This document shows, in pieces, positions 1 to 8,336 of a DNA stretch of 64,000 nt. Numbering within the stretch: the first letter of the stretch is position 1; each line of letters opens with the position of its first letter. The stretch comes from an uncultured Eubacteriales bacterium. GTDB lineage: Bacteria > Bacillota > Clostridia > Christensenellales > Aristaeellaceae. Made by a program: the position numbers and the translations under genes. Where the stretch lies: contig CADANQ010000003.1 in NCBI GenBank assembly GCA_902789365.1, positions 1-64,000 on the forward strand, in the 5' to 3' direction. Below the pieces are notes generated by a model. It ran no database searches. It saw only the letters and a list, made by a program, of their open reading frames with translations, and was not told where the DNA came from.

Positions 1-604
1 GAACCGGGTGATGGCGAGCGTAAGCAGCTGGCTGGAGCGCAAGCTGCGGCTGAAAGTGAGCGCAAGCAAGACAAAAGTCGTCAGGCCGACAGGAAGCAAA
101 TTTCTGGGATTCACATTCTGGAAATCCAGTGAAGGATGGAAAGCGAGACCGGCAGAAGACCGGAAGGTCAGGCTGTGCGGAAAAGTGAAGGAGATCCTGT
201 GCAGGAAACGTGCGGCGGCGATTCCACTGAGCGTCACATTCAGGAAGCTGAATCAGGTGCTGCGGGGATGGATAAACTACTTCCGGATCGGCAGCATGAA
301 GCAATGGCTGAAGAACGATTTCAGTCCATGGCTGCGCCACAAGGTGAGAGTCGTGATACTCAAACAGTGGAAGAAGCCGAAGACAGTTTACAGGAACCTG
401 ATGAAGCTGAATGTTGCTTTCCACTGTGGCATGACGGATGAGGACATCTACAAGGCGGCCAACTCCCGACTGGGCCTTTATCGCGGATGCAGTATGAATG
501 TGGTCAACTTCCTGTTAAGCGCGAAAGTCCTTGCCTTGCCCAATAAGAAAGAGAACCGACCGGGTCTGGTCGATCCTCTTGCTTATTACCTGAGTAATAC
601 TTGA
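1..604 (+). CDS. ltrA: Group II intron reverse transcriptase/maturase, C-terminal part (5' end outside window)
   Basis: Open from the window edge (frame begins at base 2) with no start in view, so it is the C-terminal ~200 residues of a longer protein. The segment around LERKLRLKVSASKTKVVRP and KFLGFTF is the end of the LtrA-type reverse transcriptase domain. RGWINYFRIG and LRHKVRVVILKQWKKPKT match the maturase (domain X) region. Such proteins splice and mobilise their host intron. The expected 3' intron RNA (domain V hairpin) is not recognisable in the ~120 bases after the stop, so this may be a decayed or 3'-truncated copy. The family call is firm; whether the intron is active cannot be judged. 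Confidence 0.85.
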   Translation, partial: NRVMASVSSWLERKLRLKVSASKTKVVRPTGSKFLGFTFWKSSEGWKARPAEDRKVRLCGKVKEILCRKRAAAIPLSVTFRKLNQVLRGWINYFRIGSMKQWLKNDFSPWLRHKVRVVILKQWKKPKTVYRNLMKLNVAFHCGMTDEDIYKAANSRLGLYRGCSMNVVNFLLSAKVLALPNKKENRPGLVDPLAYYLSNT

Positions 605-702
605 AACCATGTTGCGATGTAACGCCTGAGCGGTGAACGGCGGCAAAAAGCGAAAAAAGAAAACCGAAAACGGAGTATACCCGAAAAAACATCGTTTTGT
701 GC

Positions 703-731
703 GTGCAATTTAAACCGGATGTGTGTATAAT
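703..731 (+). promoter_or_regulatory. Possible promoter for the small ORF/sigma/VanZ group
   Basis: A perfect TATAAT at 726-731 lies about 140 bases before the TTG start at 872. The -35 at 703-708 (GTGCAA, 17-base spacer) is poor, so this may need an activator or an alternative sigma factor. The rest of 605-871 shows no gene that I can support. Confidence 0.35.
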
Positions 732-871
732 GGTTTTACGAAGGCGTTTTTTCCGCGGCGCCGGAAGACGGAAAAAACGTTTGATCTTACAGACGCCGGC
801 GTGTCATGCGGCGCATGATTATGCGATCAGCGGCCGTGCGATCATTGAGACGCCGCGAGGGAGGTTATACC

Positions 872-1069
872 TTGGAAAAAAGACTGAAAGCCCTTTTTGA
901 TTTCCAGGCGTTTGAGCAGAACAGGGAACTGCAGGATGTGATTGATTCGGTTCATGCGCGGTACGCCGTCAGGCGGGAGCTTGACATGGACGAAGCGGAT
1001 ATGGTCAACGCCGCGGGGGACCCCCACATTTTTCAGAAAAAGAAGGAAAATGGAGAGGAAAACATATGA
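872..1069 (+). CDS. Small protein (65 aa) translationally coupled to an ECF sigma factor
   Basis: I start it at TTG 872 because GGGAGG at 859-864 is well placed; an upstream in-frame ATG at 806 has no comparable site. The product is charged, with no signal peptide or membrane segment. Near its C-terminal half it has RRELDMDEADMVNAAGDP, which resembles the acidic stretch plus small-residue pair (L..dEL..V.GG or AAG) at leader cleavage sites of Nif11/double-glycine peptides. That similarity is weak and no peptide-maturation genes are nearby. Its stop overlaps the sigma start (ATGA), so the two are probably translated together; a role as sigma partner or modulator is inference only. Confidence 0.6.
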   Translation: MEKRLKALFDFQAFEQNRELQDVIDSVHARYAVRRELDMDEADMVNAAGDPHIFQKKKENGEENI

Positions 1070-1548
1070 CGGCCTGTGATCTGGAACAGATATACACCGA
1101 TTATTACAAAAAAGTGATGGGCTACATCTCGGCAAGGATCCGATCAAGGGCGGACGCCGAGGACCTGTGCTCCGAGGTGTTTGAGAAGGTGCAGAGGAAG
1201 CTGAGCGATTTTGACCCGTCCAAGGCTTCGGTCGGCACCTGGGTCTTTACGATCACCCGGAACACGGTGATCGACCATTTCCGCCGCACCCGGCCCTCCG
1301 GGGAGCTGGACGAGAACATGGCCGGCGATTTTGAGGTGGACGCAAGCATCCTGCATACGGAATCCCTGAGCTCTCTCGCGGCGGCGCTGAAACAGCTGCC
1401 CACGGAACTGAGGGACATTATTGTTCTGCGATATTACGACGGGAAGCCGCTGACGGAAATTGCGGAGATGATGCGCCTGAGCTACGGGGCGGTTAAACTG
1501 CGCCATCAGAGCGCCCTGGTCAAGCTGAAGCGCCTGATGGAGGAATAA
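1066..1548 (+). CDS. RNA polymerase sigma factor, ECF subfamily
   Basis: A 160-residue two-domain sigma factor. Region 2 (about residues 5-75) contains DAEDLCSEVFEKV and the -10 melting segment GTWVFTITRNTVIDHFRR. Region 4 (about 105-155) contains LPTELRDIIVLRYYDG and a helix-turn-helix ending GAVKLRHQSALVKLKR. There is no sigma 1.1 or 3 domain, as usual for ECF factors. It should direct RNA polymerase to a small regulon. No classical anti-sigma gene with a membrane segment follows; the preceding 65-residue protein and the downstream VanZ protein are its neighbours. RBS GGAGAGG lies about 10 bases upstream of ATG 1066. Confidence 0.9.
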   Translation: MTACDLEQIYTDYYKKVMGYISARIRSRADAEDLCSEVFEKVQRKLSDFDPSKASVGTWVFTITRNTVIDHFRRTRPSGELDENMAGDFEVDASILHTESLSSLAAALKQLPTELRDIIVLRYYDGKPLTEIAEMMRLSYGAVKLRHQSALVKLKRLMEE

Positions 1549-1658
1549 AGAGGGCTTTCCGGGAGACGGGACGGTCCGCCATGCTCCGCGCCGTGTTCCG
1601 GAAAGCTGTTTTTTCCCGCGGGCTTTCGGGCGAATGAGCAATATGGCGGAGGAACATC

Positions 1659-2744
1659 ATGATTCCGGACGCAAACAGCGTTTATACCGGCGTTTTCGTC
1701 ACTGTTTTTGTCACGATCCTGGTCTTTCTGCTTCCTCTTTTCGACCGGAGGATCTGCAGGCGCCTGGGATTGAACCTGGAAGGCGGAATCAGTACCAATC
1801 CCGATGCGGAAAAGCTGAAGAGCCTGCGCCAGACGCTGCTGTGCGTAATGTTCGGGGTGTATCTTCTGGTCGCATCTTATCTTGTTTTTTTCTCCCGGAC
1901 GGAATCGAACGATTATCAGGTTCACGCCGCCCTGTTTGAAGACCTGAAAAAGGCTGTCAGCATCGATTTCGGGCTTTGGAATTTCGTCAAAGCGTTTTTT
2001 TCCGAAGGTCCGGCGGAGGCGTTCTCCCATGTGCGGATATTCAAACCGGAGGACGTCGTCCAGGTATACATGAATATCCTTCTTTTTGTGCCGATGGGAT
2101 ACCTTTTGCCGTATATCTTTCCGTGGTTTCGCTTCAGGGTTCGTTACCGCCCGGCGGCAGCCTGCTTTTTTACTTCCCTGTTTATTGAAAACCTGCAATT
2201 GGTTACCCGCAGGGGGCTGTATGACCTGGACGACCTGGTGTCAAATACGGCGGGCGGGTTCATCGGCCAGGTCCTGTTCATCTCCGTGGCTTATGTTGTT
2301 ACTCATCCCGACTGGCGCAGGGAATTGAAGGCGTACCGCCGCTGGAAGAAGAACGCCCGCAGAAGGACGCTTTACCCGTTTGCCCGCCGCATAAGTCTGT
2401 CCCGGACGGTCCTGACGGCGTCCAGAGAAGAGGATATCTGGGATTTTTATGTGATGAAGCTGGGCTTCCGGCTGAAAAAGCAGCTGGTCCCCCTGGATTC
2501 CTCGGGCACGGATATGCTTCTGGAGATGGGCGGCACCCAGGTGGTGGTCCGCTGCCTGAATACGGAGTCTGTCGACAGGGATCAGGAGCTGATCCTGTCA
2601 TGCCGCAGGCTTGGGTCTGTCATCAGACGTTTGAACAGGAACGGAATCGCAACCGAAGAAATCTCTCCGGATCCATATACCGGCCTGAGGTGCGTCAGTT
2701 TCACCGGGCCGGACCGGGTCCGCGTCACCATCATCGAAAAGTAA
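1659..2744 (+). CDS. VanZ family membrane protein with a C-terminal VOC-like domain
   Basis: A 361-residue protein with RBS GGAGGAA at 1648-1654. Residues 1-225 are a VanZ-like membrane domain: several hydrophobic segments, with NILLFVPMGYLLPYIFPWF and the loop FIENLQLVTRRGLYDLDDLVSN, which carries the acidic DLDD motif of the family. VanZ proteins are linked to low-level glycopeptide resistance, but most members are of unknown role. After a basic linker, residues ~250-361 (DIWDFYVMKLGFRLKKQ, LLEMGGTQVVVR, CVSFTGPDRVRVTIIEK) look like one VOC/glyoxalase-fold module lacking the usual first metal-binding His. The VanZ call is solid and the VOC part likely but unverified. Confidence 0.8.
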   Translation: MIPDANSVYTGVFVTVFVTILVFLLPLFDRRICRRLGLNLEGGISTNPDAEKLKSLRQTLLCVMFGVYLLVASYLVFFSRTESNDYQVHAALFEDLKKAVSIDFGLWNFVKAFFSEGPAEAFSHVRIFKPEDVVQVYMNILLFVPMGYLLPYIFPWFRFRVRYRPAAACFFTSLFIENLQLVTRRGLYDLDDLVSNTAGGFIGQVLFISVAYVVTHPDWRRELKAYRRWKKNARRRTLYPFARRISLSRTVLTASREEDIWDFYVMKLGFRLKKQLVPLDSSGTDMLLEMGGTQVVVRCLNTESVDRDQELILSCRRLGSVIRRLNRNGIATEEISPDPYTGLRCVSFTGPDRVRVTIIEK

Positions 2745-2812
2745 CGCGGAACCGGGTGAAACAAAAAAGATGCGGTCCGGAGGGGTTTGCATAAATAATT
2801 ATGGAGAAAGGG

Positions 2813-4408
2813 ATGAAACAAATGAAGAAGACTTTTGCCCTGCTGCTTTCCATGATCCTTGCGCTGGCCATGGTTCCCGCGCTGGCTGACGACCCGGGGG
2901 AGGGTGTTCTGCGTACCGCGGTTCTCTATGACATCTCCACAATGGATGTGACAAAGACGACCGACGATTACATGATCCCGATGAACGTATTCGACCGGCT
3001 GTTTGAGACCCGGATGATCGACGGGACTTCCCAGGCGGTCGGGAGCCTTTGCGCGGACTTCAGCGTCAGCGAAGACGGTCTGACGTATAATTTTGTCCTC
3101 CGGGAGGGCGTTGTCTTTTCCAACGGCAGCCCGCTGACCGCCTCCGACGTCCAATACAGCTTTGAACGGCTTCTTAAGGAAAACCGAAGCAATACGGACG
3201 TGGCGCTGGAGGTCGCCGGGGCCGAGGCTGTGGTAAACGGCGAAAGCGATTCGCTTGCGGGCTTTGCCATCGCGGACGATACCCATTTTTCCATCACCCT
3301 GAGCGTCCCCAATGCGGGCTTCATCGCCGAGCTTTCCGCGCCCTTCATGTCCATCGTGGACGCCGAAACCATGGCTGAAGCGAAACAGTTCGGCGCCGAT
3401 CCGGCGGACACCATCGGCAGCGGCCCCTACATCATCACCGAATGGGTCTCCAACGATCACTACACCCTGGTATACAATCCCCTCTACTGGGGAGCGGAGC
3501 CCAGCGTCAAAAAGCTTATCGTCAGCGTGATCCCCGACGCCGGCACCCAGGACCTGATGTTCCGCAACGGCGAACTGGATATCATCGACCTCCAGGGCCT
3601 GGACAGCGCCATTGTGGAATCCGCTTACAAGCCTGTCTGGCCCGAAAAGATCGTTTCCACCCCCAAGGTGGGACTTACGTATCTTGCCGTCAACTCCGGC
3701 AACGAATTTTTGAGCGACGTTCGTGTCCGGAAGGCCATCGGTATGGCTCTTGATGTGGAAAGTATCATTTCGGGCATTTATTATGACAACGCGGTGCGCG
3801 AAAACGGGATTATTCCCACCGGCATCTGGGGCCACAACGACGCCCTTTCCGGTTTTGAGTTTGATCCCGACGGGGCCCGCGCCCTCCTTTCCCAGGCCGG
3901 TTACAAGGACGGCGACGTGCATTTCGTCCTGGCGCTGGACAACACCGCCGGCAGCAATGTTCGCCTGGTATACGAGGCGGTCAGCATGTATCTGGAGGCG
4001 GTCGGGATCAGGGCCGAGGTCAGGAGCTACGACCATTCCTCCTGGCTGGATTTGCGCAATTCCGGCGCCATGGACGCCTTTGTGGCCCGCTGGGGTATGG
4101 ATTACAACGATCCCGCCAACATCATGTATACCTTCTTCGGCAGCCCCGCCAACACCGCCGTCCGCAGCCTGAACTATCCGGATACCGAGGTTATGGAAAG
4201 GGTTTCCGCCGCGAGAGCCATTGTCGACGACGGGGAGCGCGAGGCGGAATACCGGGCGCTTGAACAGAAGATTATCGGTGAGGACGCCGCGTGGATCCCG
4301 ATGTTTGAGGAACTGCATCTGTACTGTCTGGGCGACCGGGTGGCTTCCTTCACGCCCCACTGGGCGGGATTCTCCGATTTCTATATCATCGACGTGGTCC
4401 TGAAATGA
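2813..4408 (+). CDS. Oligopeptide/dipeptide ABC transporter substrate-binding protein
   Basis: SBP_bac_5 family (cluster C binding protein), ~531 residues. It has a classical signal peptide (MKQMKKTFALLLSMILALAM then VPALA, with cleavage before DDPG) and no lipobox Cys, unusual for a Gram-positive binding protein. Family landmarks are SEDGLTYNFVLREGVVFSNG and DVQYSFERLL, and later the DTIGSGPYIITEW segment. I prefer ATG 2813, since GGAG at 2803-2806 is correctly spaced; an in-frame ATG at 2801 would add four residues. It heads a five-gene importer (permeases at 4499 and 5425, ATPases at 6354 and 7325). The ligand (peptide, nickel complex or other) cannot be told. Confidence 0.9.
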   Translation: MKQMKKTFALLLSMILALAMVPALADDPGEGVLRTAVLYDISTMDVTKTTDDYMIPMNVFDRLFETRMIDGTSQAVGSLCADFSVSEDGLTYNFVLREGVVFSNGSPLTASDVQYSFERLLKENRSNTDVALEVAGAEAVVNGESDSLAGFAIADDTHFSITLSVPNAGFIAELSAPFMSIVDAETMAEAKQFGADPADTIGSGPYIITEWVSNDHYTLVYNPLYWGAEPSVKKLIVSVIPDAGTQDLMFRNGELDIIDLQGLDSAIVESAYKPVWPEKIVSTPKVGLTYLAVNSGNEFLSDVRVRKAIGMALDVESIISGIYYDNAVRENGIIPTGIWGHNDALSGFEFDPDGARALLSQAGYKDGDVHFVLALDNTAGSNVRLVYEAVSMYLEAVGIRAEVRSYDHSSWLDLRNSGAMDAFVARWGMDYNDPANIMYTFFGSPANTAVRSLNYPDTEVMERVSAARAIVDDGEREAEYRALEQKIIGEDAAWIPMFEELHLYCLGDRVASFTPHWAGFSDFYIIDVVLK

Positions 4409-4429
4409 CCCTCCCGGGTTTTTGAGCGT

Positions 4430-4476
4430 CTGCGCGGGGGACGGGGAAATAAGCGCTCCGCCCCCCTGCCGCGCAG
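4430..4476 (+). promoter_or_regulatory. Intercistronic hairpin between binding protein and permease genes
   Basis: CTGCGCG (4430-4436) pairs with CGCGCAG (4470-4476), with inner GC-rich pairing of GGGG-A-CGG against CCG-CCCC. No U-tract follows, so it is not an ordinary terminator. It is more likely a 3'-end stabiliser or partial attenuator that keeps the binding protein in excess over the permease. Confidence 0.55.
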
Positions 4477-4498
4477 CCTGATATCCAAAGGAGGCCGA

Positions 4499-5428
4499 AT
4501 GCTGAATCATGTCCTGCGCCGCTTCTTTCAGGCCTTTCTGGTCCTTATCCTGGTGGCGCTTCTGATTTTTCTGATGCTCAGGGTGGTTCCCGGCAACCCG
4601 ATCGCCACGATGATGGGTGAGCATGCGAACGCCGCCGCCATTGAGCGCATGACGTCGGAACTGGGGCTGGACCAGCCGATTCCGGTCCAGTTTTTCAGGT
4701 ATATCCTGAACGCCCTGAGGGGTGATTTCGGCACGAGCTATTCCATGGGAAAGCCGGTGGACCGGTTGATCCGGACCGCTTTCCCCAACACGCTGATCCT
4801 GGCCCTGTGCGCCGCGCTGTTCGCCTGGGTTGTGGGTATCGTATGCGGTACGATTTCCGCCGTGCGCAAAAACAGCGTTCTGGACCGGCTGTTCATGGGT
4901 TTTTCGCTGCTGGGCGTTTCGGTGCCCGTGTTTATGGCCGCGATGATCCTGCAGTATGTGTTCGCCTATCATCTTCACTGGCTGGATATCTCCGGGGTGA
5001 AAAGCTGGAAAAGCTTCATCCTTCCCGCCGTCGCCCTGGGCTGGAACAGCGCCGGCAGCATATCCCGCCTGGTCAGGTCCACGCTGCTTGAGATTCTGCA
5101 GGCGGATTATATCGACACCGCCCGCGCAAAGGGGCGCGGACAGGCCGGCGTTCTGATATTCCACGCGATGCGCAACGCCATGCTCCCGGTGGTCACGATG
5201 ATGGCGCTGCAGTTGTCAAGCCTTTTGTCCGGCGCGGTCATCACCGAAAGCATCTTTGCCGTCAACGGCATCGGGAGGCTGGCGGTGCAGGCCATCGAGG
5301 GCAGAGACATTCCCCTTCTGCAGGGAACGGCGCTTTTTTCCACCGCTCTTGTAATCCTGGGCAATCTGACGGCGGACCTCCTTTACGGCGTGCTGGATCC
5401 GCGGATCCGGAAGGAGGTTGTAAGATGA
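4499..5428 (+). CDS. Peptide-type ABC transporter permease (DppB-like)
   Basis: A 309-residue inner-membrane subunit with about six hydrophobic segments. The N-terminus is typical (VLRRFFQAFLVLILVALLIF, then LRVVPGNPIATMMGE). The coupling (EAA) loop is at ADYIDTARAKGRGQAGVLIFHAMRNAMLPVVT in DppB position. Length and topology match the family. RBS AAAGGAGG at 4488-4495. Its stop overlaps the start of the second permease (ATGA at 5425-5428), so the two subunits are translationally coupled and presumably form the heterodimeric channel. Confidence 0.93.
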   Translation: MLNHVLRRFFQAFLVLILVALLIFLMLRVVPGNPIATMMGEHANAAAIERMTSELGLDQPIPVQFFRYILNALRGDFGTSYSMGKPVDRLIRTAFPNTLILALCAALFAWVVGIVCGTISAVRKNSVLDRLFMGFSLLGVSVPVFMAAMILQYVFAYHLHWLDISGVKSWKSFILPAVALGWNSAGSISRLVRSTLLEILQADYIDTARAKGRGQAGVLIFHAMRNAMLPVVTMMALQLSSLLSGAVITESIFAVNGIGRLAVQAIEGRDIPLLQGTALFSTALVILGNLTADLLYGVLDPRIRKEVVR

Positions 5429-6339
5429 TAAAAAAACGCGCCTTCCCGGAAAAGGAAAAGGTTTTCAGGCCGGGGGATGAACAGCTGCCGGAGCCCGACG
5501 GCTTCAGGACCGTGCTGCGGCGGCTGGCCGGGGAAAACAAGCTGGCGGTCGTTTCGGCCGCGGTCATCCTGCTGTTTGTCCTGGCGGCGGTACTGGCCCC
5601 CGTTTTGACGCCTTATACCGAAAAAGATATGGACCTCAGGCATCGCCTGTCACCGCCCTCCCCGGAGCACCTGTTCGGGACCGACGAGGGAGGCAGGGAC
5701 ATCCTGACCCGCATGCTCTTCGGGTCCCGGGTCTCCCTGCTTATCGGTGTGGTGCCGTCTCTTGTCAGCATGCTGCTAGGCGCGGCGCTGGGGATCGTTT
5801 CCGGATACGCGGGCGGGAAGACCGACGCGGTCATCATGCGACTGGCCGACCTGATGCTGGCTTTTCCGTCGATGCTTCTGGCCATGGTTATCATGTATAC
5901 CCTGGGAGGAGGGCTGATGAACATCTTCCTGACCCTGTCCCTGGTCAACTGGGCGGGCGTCGCGAGGGTGGTGCGGTCGGAGACCCTGAGGATCATCAAA
6001 ACAGAGTATGTGGAGGCCGCGAGGATTACCGGCGTGGCGGGGATCAGGATTATGCTGTGTCACGTCCTTCCGAACTGTATTCCCACCATGCTGGTGCTTT
6101 TCACGCTGAATATTCCCGCGTCCATCCTTACCGAAAGCAGCCTCAGCTTCCTCGGGCTGGGGATCCAGCCCCCGGACGCTTCCTGGGGACTGATGGTCAA
6201 CACGGGAAGGCAGTTCCTGTACAGCGCGCCGTGGCTCAGTCTGATCCCCAGCGCGGCGATCATGGCCATCGTTCTGGCCTTCAATTTCCTGGGAGACGGG
6301 CTCGCGGATGTGCTGGACCCGTACCGGAAAAATCAGTGA
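5425..6339 (+). CDS. Peptide-type ABC transporter permease (DppC-like)
   Basis: A 304-residue permease with the N-terminal cytoplasmic extension (about 45 residues) and short periplasmic motif HRLSPPSPEHLFGTDEGGRD diagnostic of DppC/OppC proteins. The EAA coupling loop is around TEYVEAARITGVAGIRIMLCHVLPN. It ends in the usual LGDGLADVLDPY. It overlaps the upstream permease by four bases and is followed after 14 bases by the first ATPase gene. It should pair with the 4499 gene product in the membrane. Confidence 0.93.
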   Translation: MIKKRAFPEKEKVFRPGDEQLPEPDGFRTVLRRLAGENKLAVVSAAVILLFVLAAVLAPVLTPYTEKDMDLRHRLSPPSPEHLFGTDEGGRDILTRMLFGSRVSLLIGVVPSLVSMLLGAALGIVSGYAGGKTDAVIMRLADLMLAFPSMLLAMVIMYTLGGGLMNIFLTLSLVNWAGVARVVRSETLRIIKTEYVEAARITGVAGIRIMLCHVLPNCIPTMLVLFTLNIPASILTESSLSFLGLGIQPPDASWGLMVNTGRQFLYSAPWLSLIPSAAIMAIVLAFNFLGDGLADVLDPYRKNQ

Positions 6340-6353
6340 CGGGAGCGTTTCTT

Positions 6354-7328
6354 ATGCGCAACATCCTGGAGGTCAGGCATCTGTGCGCCGGCTTTCCGAC
6401 CCTGAAGGGCGAGGCCGTGGCGGTGAACGACGTTTCCCTGACGGTGCCCGAAGGGAAGATCGTGGGCCTTGTCGGCGAATCCGGATGCGGAAAAAGCATG
6501 ACCGCCCGGGCGGTGATGGGACTGATACGATATCCGGGGCGCGTCATTTCGGGTTCGATTCTCCTGGACGGCCGGGAGCTTGTGGGGATGCCGAAAAAAG
6601 AGAAACGCGCGCTGCGGGGTTCTGAAATGTCCATGATCTTTCAGGAGCCCATGACCAGCCTGAACCCGGTGATGAAGGTGGGCCGCCAGGTGGAGGAGGC
6701 CATACGCATCCATGAAAAAGTGACGGCGGAGGAGGCAGCGCGCCGGAGCGTGGAAATCCTGACAAAGGTCGGCGTACCGGAAGCGAAGAAACGCTGCCTG
6801 TGCTATCCGCACCAGCTCTCCGGGGGACTGCGCCAGAGGGTGATGATCGCCATGGCCATGATTCTCGGGCCCCGGCTTCTGATCGCGGACGAGCCCACTA
6901 CGGCCCTGGACGTGACCGTGGAAGCGCAGATCCTGCAATTGATGCGCACCCTGTCCTCCGGGGGCACAGGCATCCTCCTGATCAGCCACGATCTTGGCGT
7001 CATCGCCCAGCTGTGCGACCATGTATATGTGATGTACGCGGGACGGATAGTGGAAAGCGCTGATGTCAACGAGCTTTTTGACCGTCCGCTGCACCCCTAT
7101 ACCAGGGGCCTTTTGAACTCGGTCCGGTCCCTTCGCGGCGGCGGGGATGTGCTGGACACCATCCCCGGCGCGGTTCCGAACCTGACGCGCATGCCCGCGG
7201 GCTGCGGCTTTTCCCCGCGCTGCCCCGAGCGCTGTGACGAATGCGTTATGGACGTGCCGGGTCTGGTCGATATGGGGAACGGGCACCTGGTAAGGTGTCG
7301 ACCGGCTGAAGGGGAGGAGGCGAAATGA
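6354..7328 (+). CDS. Peptide-type ABC transporter ATP-binding protein (DppD-like)
   Basis: I start at ATG 6354 (GGGAG upstream), which gives MRNILEVRHL; the frame stays open far upstream but that part overlaps the permease. 324 residues. Walker A GESGCGKS at 41-48; ABC signature LSGGLRQRV (Leu in place of the more common Met/Gln); Walker B LLIADEPTTALD; switch His in LISHDLGVIAQ. The C-terminal oligo_HPY extension with CGFSPRCPERC marks a peptide/nickel importer ATPase and may bind an Fe-S cluster or metal. Ends in ATGA overlap with the partner ATPase. Confidence 0.93.
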   Translation: MRNILEVRHLCAGFPTLKGEAVAVNDVSLTVPEGKIVGLVGESGCGKSMTARAVMGLIRYPGRVISGSILLDGRELVGMPKKEKRALRGSEMSMIFQEPMTSLNPVMKVGRQVEEAIRIHEKVTAEEAARRSVEILTKVGVPEAKKRCLCYPHQLSGGLRQRVMIAMAMILGPRLLIADEPTTALDVTVEAQILQLMRTLSSGGTGILLISHDLGVIAQLCDHVYVMYAGRIVESADVNELFDRPLHPYTRGLLNSVRSLRGGGDVLDTIPGAVPNLTRMPAGCGFSPRCPERCDECVMDVPGLVDMGNGHLVRCRPAEGEEAK

Positions 7329-8284
7329 GCGGTTTTCTTCTGGAGGGAAAGGACCTGACAAAGGAGTTCCCCGCGGGAGGGAACAAAACTGTCCACGCCG
7401 TTTCAAACGTGTCGCTCGGACTGAATGAAGGGGAAACCCTCGGACTGGTGGGGGAATCCGGCTGCGGAAAATCCACCCTGGGAAGGATGATGATCCGCGC
7501 CCTGAAGCCAACCTCCGGTGAAGTATTTTTCCGCGGCCGGTCGCTTACGGCCATGTCCGACAGGGAATTTGCCGCCGTGCGGCGGCGCTTTCAGATGATC
7601 TTCCAGGACCCATATGCGTCCCTGAACCCCCGCATGACGGTGCGCAGCTTAATCGCGGAGCCCCTTGAAACCCACCGCATTTGTTCGGGAAAGAAAGAGA
7701 CCACCGAAAAGGTCCTGGAGCTGATGGACGCGGTGGGAGTTCCGGGGGATTTTCTGTACCGTTATCCCCACCAGTTTTCAGGCGGCCAGCGGCAGCGCAT
7801 CGGCATCGCGCGGGCCATTGCCCAGTCCCCGGAGGTCATCGTCTGCGACGAACCGGTATCGGCCCTGGATGTCTCGGTCCGGAACCAGATCCTGAATCTT
7901 CTTTCGGACCTGAGGAAAACCCGCGGACTGACGTACCTGTTTATCAGTCACGACCTTTCGGTGGTGCGCCACATCTCCGACAGGGTATGCGTGATGTTTC
8001 TCGGAAAGATCTGCGAATCGGGCCCCACGGAGGAAATCTGGTCCTCTCCGGCGCACCCGTACACATCTTTTCTGCTGAGGGCGGTTCCTAAAGCGGATCC
8101 TAAGCGGAGGACGGACGCCTCCGCGCTTTTGACGGGGGAAATCCCCAGCCCCATCGATCCGCCGGCGGGCTGCCGTTTCCATACCCGGTGTCCCTATGCC
8201 GGAAAGATATGCGCCCAGGAGGAGCCCCCGCTTCGGACATGGGGCGAAAGGACCGTTGCCTGCCATTTCCCGCTGAACCGGTAA
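7325..8284 (+). CDS. Peptide-type ABC transporter ATP-binding protein (DppF-like)
   Basis: 319 residues, the second ATPase of the heterodimer. Walker A GESGCGKS at 43-50; signature FSGGQRQRIGIA; Walker B VIVCDEPVSALD; H-loop FISHDLSVVRH; C-terminal Cys motif CRFHTRCPYAGKIC of the oligo_HPY tail. Four-base overlap with DppD implies coupled translation. The importer is complete from 2813 to here, with no permease or ATPase missing. A separate gene with its own RBS follows 52 bases later. Confidence 0.93.
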   Translation: MSGFLLEGKDLTKEFPAGGNKTVHAVSNVSLGLNEGETLGLVGESGCGKSTLGRMMIRALKPTSGEVFFRGRSLTAMSDREFAAVRRRFQMIFQDPYASLNPRMTVRSLIAEPLETHRICSGKKETTEKVLELMDAVGVPGDFLYRYPHQFSGGQRQRIGIARAIAQSPEVIVCDEPVSALDVSVRNQILNLLSDLRKTRGLTYLFISHDLSVVRHISDRVCVMFLGKICESGPTEEIWSSPAHPYTSFLLRAVPKADPKRRTDASALLTGEIPSPIDPPAGCRFHTRCPYAGKICAQEEPPLRTWGERTVACHFPLNR

Positions 8285-8336
8285 ATAAGCCTGCTGTGAA
8301 CACGCGATTGACACGAACTGGAGGGAGGCCAGAAAC

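Noticed and set aside
2582..5164. An 860-codon open frame on the minus strand
   Set aside because: It lies opposite the binding-protein and permease genes, has no ribosome site, and its composition (His/Gly/Gln-rich) is that of antisense reading in GC-rich coding DNA. The same applies to long antisense frames at 18250-19794, 33252-34958, 51673-53571 and 61098-62615, and to the plus-strand frame at 25221-26990.
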